From Cytophagales bacterium (GTDB taxonomy: Bacteria; Bacteroidota; Bacteroidia; Cytophagales; Cyclobacteriaceae), in NCBI GenBank assembly GCA_033344775.1, contig JAWPMT010000002.1, positions 124,001 through 188,000 of the forward strand: DNA of 64,000 nucleotides, written 5' to 3'. Both the position numbers and the translations under genes were made by a program. The notes beneath the pieces were generated by a model, which was not told where the DNA came from, did not search any database, and worked only from the letters and a program-made list of their open reading frames with translations. Positions 59,451-64,000 of the stretch are shown in pieces (position 1 is the first letter of the stretch; every line of letters begins with the position of its first letter).

Positions 59451-61247
59451 ATGGGCATTAAGAAGATCGATAAGCTGATTATTAAGTCTTTTATCAATCC
59501 GTTTTTGCTAACGACGATTGTCGCGACCTTCATCCTTCTGATCCAGTACATGTTGAAGTATTTCGATGATTTTGTTGGGAAGGATCTTGGGTTTTCTGTA
59601 TTTGGAGAACTGATCTTCTATTTCAGTCTCAATATGCTGTCCGTTTCCCTACCTCTGGGTGTGTTAGTCTCATCATTGATGACCTTCGGGAATCTAGGGG
59701 AGCATTTCGAATTGACGGCCATCAAAGGTTCAGGTATTTCGTTGCTACGTGCTTTAAGACCGATTTTCTTTTTCGTGGTGGTATTGGCGGTAGGAGCCTT
59801 CTATTTCAATAATTATGTGGTCCCCGCGGCAAACCTCAAAGCGTACAGCCTGCTTTATGATATTAAACATACCAAGCCCGCATTAGACATCAAACCTGGG
59901 GTTTTTTATAATGGAATTCCGGACTACAGCATCAAGGTGAAGGAGAAGCTTCCTGATAATCAGACTTTGAAAGAAGTGTTGATCTACGATCATACCCAGA
60001 AGCTGGGTAACAAGTCGTTGATCATTGCGGATTCCTCCAGAATGTATACGTTCTTTAATGATCGCTACCTGAAATTGGAACTGTTCAATGGACATGCAGT
60101 TGCTGAAGAGAAGAAGAATGCTGACCCCATTGACTATTTCTACCGAACCTCTTTTGATCAGATGGAGATCGTGTTTGATCTATCGTCATTTGGATTGAAA
60201 GACACGGATGAAAAGCTGTTTCGTAATAATCGCCAGATGAAAAATGTGGCAGAACTAACTGAAGACATTGATTCCCTTGGAAGAATGTACGATAAGGGAT
60301 TAATGCGATTCCGCAATTCTATGAGGAACAGCCTCCGGTACAGTGTGGCAGATTTGTTTGAGGAAGTAGATCTTTCCATTTATGATCGCACACTAATAAT
60401 ACCGGAAGAGGCTCCAATGGACAGTATCCCGGCTGATAGCATACAAGCGGATACCTCAAGGATGATGCAAGCATCTATACTTTCCCTGGCTTTCATTGAT
60501 TGGTTTTGGAAGCAGGATACCCTGAAAAAATTTGATCGGAAGGAATTGCAGGAAGAGCTAAGAGCGGATGATGTCGAATTTGATGAAGCCACCTTGAGAA
60601 ATGAATTTGATCTTTCGCAGGAGAATGTTGATTCGATTCGAAACGCGGCATTGCAAAGTTTGCCGCCGCATCAACGGAAGAATCGTACACGAACTAAAGT
60701 CAAGCCTAAAGTCAAGTCCATTGCGATGATTCCTATTCCTGAATTGACGAATGAGATATTGGATAGAGAATTTAAGCAGACCTATAAGAAACAAGGAGTG
60801 ATCGATTATGCCTTGAGTCAGGCCCGCTCGATCAAATCACAATTGGGGAGTGTTAATTCCAACCTAAATGGATTGTGGTTGAACCACAACAAGTTTTCGG
60901 TAGAGAAATACAAGAAGTATAGCATGGCATTCGCCTGTGTGGTGATGTTCCTGATTGGTGCACCTCTGGGAGCCATCATCAAAAAGGGAGGGTTAGGAGT
61001 ACCAGTGATCGTATCTATCTTCTTTTTCATTATTTACTATGTGCTGACCATTACTACCGAGAAGTGGGCGAAGGCTGGAGTTACGGATCCATTCTTCTCA
61101 GTTTGGATTGCTGATTTTACACTCCTTCCGATCGGTTTATTTTTCCTGAGACAGGCAAGAATTGATGCCAGATTGTTCGAAACTGACTTCTACAATGTGG
61201 TGATTGATAAATTCAAGACAAAATTCCAGAAAAAGAGAGCGCAATAA
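59451..61247 (+). CDS. LptF/LptG family permease with long insertion
   Basis: 598 residues. N-terminal spans (about 16-40, 52-78, 100-120) with the family block SVSLPLGVLVSSLMTFGNLGEHFEL, C-terminal spans (about 495-515, 525-545, 560-575). The usual protein is about 360 residues; here the periplasmic part between the spans is enlarged to about 370 residues and is charged and helical. LptF/G with LptB move lipopolysaccharide from the inner membrane. LptB is not in this window. The extension is typical for this phylum. Confidence 0.9.
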   Translation: MGIKKIDKLIIKSFINPFLLTTIVATFILLIQYMLKYFDDFVGKDLGFSVFGELIFYFSLNMLSVSLPLGVLVSSLMTFGNLGEHFELTAIKGSGISLLRALRPIFFFVVVLAVGAFYFNNYVVPAANLKAYSLLYDIKHTKPALDIKPGVFYNGIPDYSIKVKEKLPDNQTLKEVLIYDHTQKLGNKSLIIADSSRMYTFFNDRYLKLELFNGHAVAEEKKNADPIDYFYRTSFDQMEIVFDLSSFGLKDTDEKLFRNNRQMKNVAELTEDIDSLGRMYDKGLMRFRNSMRNSLRYSVADLFEEVDLSIYDRTLIIPEEAPMDSIPADSIQADTSRMMQASILSLAFIDWFWKQDTLKKFDRKELQEELRADDVEFDEATLRNEFDLSQENVDSIRNAALQSLPPHQRKNRTRTKVKPKVKSIAMIPIPELTNEILDREFKQTYKKQGVIDYALSQARSIKSQLGSVNSNLNGLWLNHNKFSVEKYKKYSMAFACVVMFLIGAPLGAIIKKGGLGVPVIVSIFFFIIYYVLTITTEKWAKAGVTDPFFSVWIADFTLLPIGLFFLRQARIDARLFETDFYNVVIDKFKTKFQKKRAQ

Positions 61248-61250
61248 ACC

Positions 61251-61282
61251 TTTGGTTTTGATAAAGGATAATTCTAAATTTG
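61251..61282 (+). promoter_or_regulatory. Promoter of rpsO
   Basis: TTTG (61251-61254), 20 bp, TAAATTTG (61275-61282): a good match to the Bacteroidota consensus, 40 bp before the rpsO ATG. Confidence 0.75.
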
Positions 61283-61322
61283 CGCTTTGATTTAGAAGAA
61301 TAGAAGAACGAGAATCTAAATA

Positions 61323-61592
61323 ATGTATTTAACGAAAGAAAAAAAGGAAGAACTTTTCACTCAATTTGGAAAGGCACAGCAAGATACAGGATCTCCTGAA
61401 TCTCAAATTGCTTTGTTCACCTTCCGTATCAATCACCTTACTCAGCACCTGAAGTCGAACAAGAAAGATTACGGTTCCAGACTAGGGCTTCTGAAATTAG
61501 TAGGAAAGCGAAGAAGATTACTAGATTATCTGTACAAGAACGATATCGAAAGGTACAGAAGCATTATTGCTAAGCTGAATATCAGAAAATAA
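61323..61592 (+). CDS. rpsO: Ribosomal protein S15
   Basis: 89 residues, the standard length. [54 protein letters not shown] and [12 protein letters not shown] are S15 blocks; it binds 16S rRNA early in 30S assembly and forms an inter-subunit bridge. Followed by a terminator and then pnp, the order also known in other bacteria. Confidence 0.97.
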   Translation: MYLTKEKKEELFTQFGKAQQDTGSPESQIALFTFRINHLTQHLKSNKKDYGSRLGLLKLVGKRRRLLDYLYKNDIERYRSIIAKLNIRK

Positions 61593-61601
61593 GAATTTAA
61601 G

Positions 61602-61634
61602 AAAGGGAATCCTGATGATTCCCTTTTTTGTTTT
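61602..61634 (+). terminator. Terminator between rpsO and pnp
   Basis: AAAGGGAATC (61602-61611), loop CTGAT, GATTCCCTTT (61617-61626) and a T-run. Some read-through into pnp is possible as the gap is short. Confidence 0.85.
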
Positions 61635-61700
61635 TTCCCTTCTTGGCGGGTTTCCAGCCCTGCTACACGACCTATTTCATTACAAGAAAATTCATTTTAC

Positions 61701-63842
61701 ATGCTTCCTAATTTTAAGCAAAAGACATTCAATCTGCCCGATGGTCGGGAGATTACGATAGAAACCGGCAAGTTGGCCAAGCAAGCCGATGGTTCAGTAA
61801 TGGTCAGAATGGGCGACGCCATGTTGCTAGCGACCGTAGTTTCTAAAAAAGACGCAGGAGAAGACGTTGATTTCCTTCCCCTGTCTGTTGATTATCAAGA
61901 AAAATTTGCCTCTGCCGGTAAAATCCCCGGTGGATTTCTGAAAAGAGAAGGTAAACTCTCTGATCATGAAGTATTGATCTGCCGTTTGGTTGATCGAGCA
62001 CTTCGACCTTTGTTCCCTAGCGATTACCACGCGGATACTCAGGTAATGATCTCATTGATTTCCAATGATGAGAAAGTAGCTCCTGATGGGCTAGCCGCTT
62101 TTGCTGCTTCTGCTGCACTGGCTGTCTCTGACATTCCTTTCAACGGACCTATTTCTGAGGTTCGTGTGATCAAAATAGGGGATGAGTACAAAATCAACCC
62201 TTCCGTGGAAGAAGCAGCCGAAGCAGTTCTTGATCTGATCGTTGCTGCCGACATGACCAACATCATGATGGTGGAAGGTGAGATGAAAGAAGTACAGGAA
62301 TCTGACATGATCGAAGCACTGAAAACTGCTCATGATGCGATCAAAGTACAATGCCAGGCCCAAATCGAGTTAGCGGAAGCTGTAGGTAGCCAGGAGAAGC
62401 GTGAGTACAATCACGAAAGCAGCGATGAAGAGCTGTTGGCAAAAATCAAAGAAGCCTGTTACGACAAAGTATATGACATTGCGAAGCAAGGTCTTGCTGA
62501 TAAAAAGAAAAGAGGCGAGCTCTTCAAAGGAGTTAAAGAAGAGTTTGTTGCCACTTTGGGCGAAGAGCACGAGTACAGCGATTTCCTGATTGGGAAATAT
62601 TTCCATGATGTAGAGAAAGATGCGATAAGAAACTGCGTGTTGGATACCAAAGTACGTTTGGACGGACGTCAAACGACTGAGATCCGACCAATCTGGTGTG
62701 AAACCAACTACTTACCTTCTGCACACGGTTCTTCTGTGTTCACCAGAGGTGAGACCCAATCGTTGACTACCGTAACACTAGGTTCTAAGCTCGATGAGCA
62801 GATGATCGATGGTGCTACCAAGTCAGGGTACAATAAATTTATCTTGCATTACAACTTCCCTGGATTCTCTACTGGAGAGGTTCGTCCTAATCGTGGACCA
62901 GGTAGAAGGGAAGTAGGGCACGGTAACCTTGCGATGAGAGCATTGAAACCAATGCTTCCTTCTGAAGATGACAATCCTTACACCATTCGTGTAGTATCCG
63001 ATATTTTAGAATCCAATGGTTCTTCTTCTATGGCAACTGTTTGTGCTGGAACCATGGCCTTGATGGATGCTGGTATTCACATCAAGCGACCTGTTTCAGG
63101 TATTGCGATGGGAATGATCTCTGATCCTGAGACAGGTAAATATGCCATTCTTTCGGATATTCTTGGTGATGAAGATCACCTTGGTGATATGGACTTCAAA
63201 GTAACTGGTACAACAGAAGGGATCACTGCTTGCCAGATGGACATCAAAGTAGATGGCCTGCCTTACGAAGTATTGACAGAAGCTTTGATGCAAGCTAAAG
63301 AAGGACGATTGCATATCCTTGAGAAGATCTCAGAGACCATTACTGAGCCTAGAGCGGAATTGAAGCCAAATGCGCCAAGACTTGTTTCTATCAAGATCGA
63401 AAGAGACATGATCGGTGCGGTGATCGGGCCTGGTGGAAAAGTGGTTCAGGAGATCCAAAGAGAAACTGGAGCGACTGTAGTGATCGAAGAAACCAAGGAA
63501 GGTGGCTTGGTGAACATCTTTGCTTCAGGCAAAGAGCCATTAGACGCGGCTTACCAGTGGGTTAAAAATATCGTTGCTGTTCCTGAAGTAGGAGAGGTCT
63601 ATGAAGGGAAGGTAAAATCGATCATGCCATTTGGTGCATTTATCGAATTCTTGCCAGGAAAAGAAGGTTTGCTGCACATTTCTGAGATCAAATGGGAGCG
63701 TATCGACAAGATGGATGGTGTGCTTGAAGTAGGTGAAGAACTGAAAATCAAGCTGCTGGATGTCGATAAGAAAACCGGAAAATTCAGACTGTCTAGAAAA
63801 GTTTTATTGCCTAAACCCGAAAGAAAACCAAAAGCTGACTAA
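61701..63842 (+). CDS. pnp: Polyribonucleotide nucleotidyltransferase
   Basis: 713 residues. Two RNase PH domains (about 10-235 and 315-560) with FTRGETQSL and [10 protein letters not shown], the catalytic Asp region, then KH ([19 protein letters not shown], about 567-625) and S1 ([31 protein letters not shown], about 635-705). It phosphorolytically degrades mRNA and adds 3' tails. A hairpin between pnp and rpoD follows. Confidence 0.97.
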   Translation: MLPNFKQKTFNLPDGREITIETGKLAKQADGSVMVRMGDAMLLATVVSKKDAGEDVDFLPLSVDYQEKFASAGKIPGGFLKREGKLSDHEVLICRLVDRALRPLFPSDYHADTQVMISLISNDEKVAPDGLAAFAASAALAVSDIPFNGPISEVRVIKIGDEYKINPSVEEAAEAVLDLIVAADMTNIMMVEGEMKEVQESDMIEALKTAHDAIKVQCQAQIELAEAVGSQEKREYNHESSDEELLAKIKEACYDKVYDIAKQGLADKKKRGELFKGVKEEFVATLGEEHEYSDFLIGKYFHDVEKDAIRNCVLDTKVRLDGRQTTEIRPIWCETNYLPSAHGSSVFTRGETQSLTTVTLGSKLDEQMIDGATKSGYNKFILHYNFPGFSTGEVRPNRGPGRREVGHGNLAMRALKPMLPSEDDNPYTIRVVSDILESNGSSSMATVCAGTMALMDAGIHIKRPVSGIAMGMISDPETGKYAILSDILGDEDHLGDMDFKVTGTTEGITACQMDIKVDGLPYEVLTEALMQAKEGRLHILEKISETITEPRAELKPNAPRLVSIKIERDMIGAVIGPGGKVVQEIQRETGATVVIEETKEGGLVNIFASGKEPLDAAYQWVKNIVAVPEVGEVYEGKVKSIMPFGAFIEFLPGKEGLLHISEIKWERIDKMDGVLEVGEELKIKLLDVDKKTGKFRLSRKVLLPKPERKPKAD

Positions 63843-63857
63843 ATTTATTGGCGGTAG

Positions 63858-63888
63858 GTCACCTAAATAAAAATTTTATTTGGGTGAC
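63858..63888 (+). terminator. Hairpin between pnp and rpoD
   Basis: GTCACCTAAATAAAA (63858-63872) pairs with TTTTATTTGGGTGAC (63874-63888) with one wobble; no T-run follows, so it is more likely an RNA processing or stability element than a simple terminator. Confidence 0.55.
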
Positions 63889-63927
63889 TCATAATTTAAA
63901 CACACTTACTACACACACCGCCAAACT

Positions 63928-64000
63928 ATGAGACAGCTCAAAATTAGTAAGCAGATTACTAATAGGGAGAGTGCCTCCCTTGATCGTTATTTGCAAGAAA
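63928..64000 (+). CDS. rpoD: Primary sigma factor RpoD (start only)
   Basis: From ATG 63928: [20 protein letters not shown] and a few further residues to the window end. This start is characteristic of the short Bacteroidota primary sigma factor (about 290 residues). The rest lies beyond the window. Primary sigma factors of this phylum read the TTG/TAnnTTTG promoters seen here. Confidence 0.9.
   Translation, partial: MRQLKISKQITNRESASLDRYLQE

Overview
This window is a chromosomal segment of a Bacteroidota bacterium, most likely of the order Cytophagales. The signs are type IX secretion C-terminal domains on exported proteins, many small lipoproteins with a Cys lipobox, Bacteroidota-type promoters (TTG, about 19-20 bp, TAnnTTTG), and families typical of the phylum (DUF4199, M57 HEIGH protease, Thioredoxin_9-like protein, FtsX permease of about 790 residues, BlaI/M56 pair, LptFG permease with a long insertion). 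The end of the window has the conserved order rpsO - pnp - rpoD start. No rRNA, CRISPR array, prophage or insertion sequence was seen.

Layout. 1-6.4 kb: end of an unidentified gene, a STAS-like protein, an Old Yellow Enzyme, a lipocalin-like lipoprotein, an amidase lipoprotein, a phospholipase D-like protein and a small MscS channel. 6.4-9.3 kb: an accessory stretch with a 23-residue peptide, a palindromic repeat, small exported proteins and a lipid-anchored SPFH/prohibitin-like protein. 9.3-20.2 kb: beta-barrel protein, a 41-bp tandem repeat array, DoxX-like proteins, a NIT sensor without an output domain, 3-oxoadipyl-CoA thiolase, an NHL-propeller lipoprotein with a partial tandem duplication of its 5' end, a membrane AraC regulator and a T9SS cargo. 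20.3-29.7 kb: metabolic and repair genes (amidohydrolase fused to an NTF2-like domain, fatty acid desaturase, DNA photolyase, AI-2E exporter, phosphatase, SAM hydrolase-like protein with a monooxygenase-like partner).

29.7-38.3 kb: densely packed plus-strand genes: PhoH, GNAT, three small membrane proteins, M48 protease, ComEC, RecQ and a paraoxonase-like propeller, several with overlapping ends. 38.3-45.5 kb: a HEIGH metalloprotease, a subtilase with a T9SS signal, a Tat-exported Gfo/Idh/MocA oxidoreductase, a SIMPL protein and a thioredoxin-like protein. 45.7-48.2 kb: a BlaI - M56/TonB regulatory operon and a divergent-sequence lipoprotein gene; five copies of one dyad operator lie in front of the two units, so they appear to form one small regulon. 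48.3-58.5 kb: Lrp regulator, large MscS channel, LuxR-DUF4199 pair, lipoproteins, thioredoxin, FtsX permease and a PadR pair. 58.8-64 kb: housekeeping block of tRNA-Met, START-like protein, LptFG permease, rpsO, pnp and the first codons of rpoD.

The most distinctive items are the BlaI operator array tying a lipoprotein to a membrane protease carrying a TonB domain, the 41-bp hairpin-forming tandem repeat, the mosaic duplication at 16.5-17.6 kb, the truncated NIT protein whose stop codon sits in the loop of a terminator, and a structured non-coding stretch at 54.5 kb.
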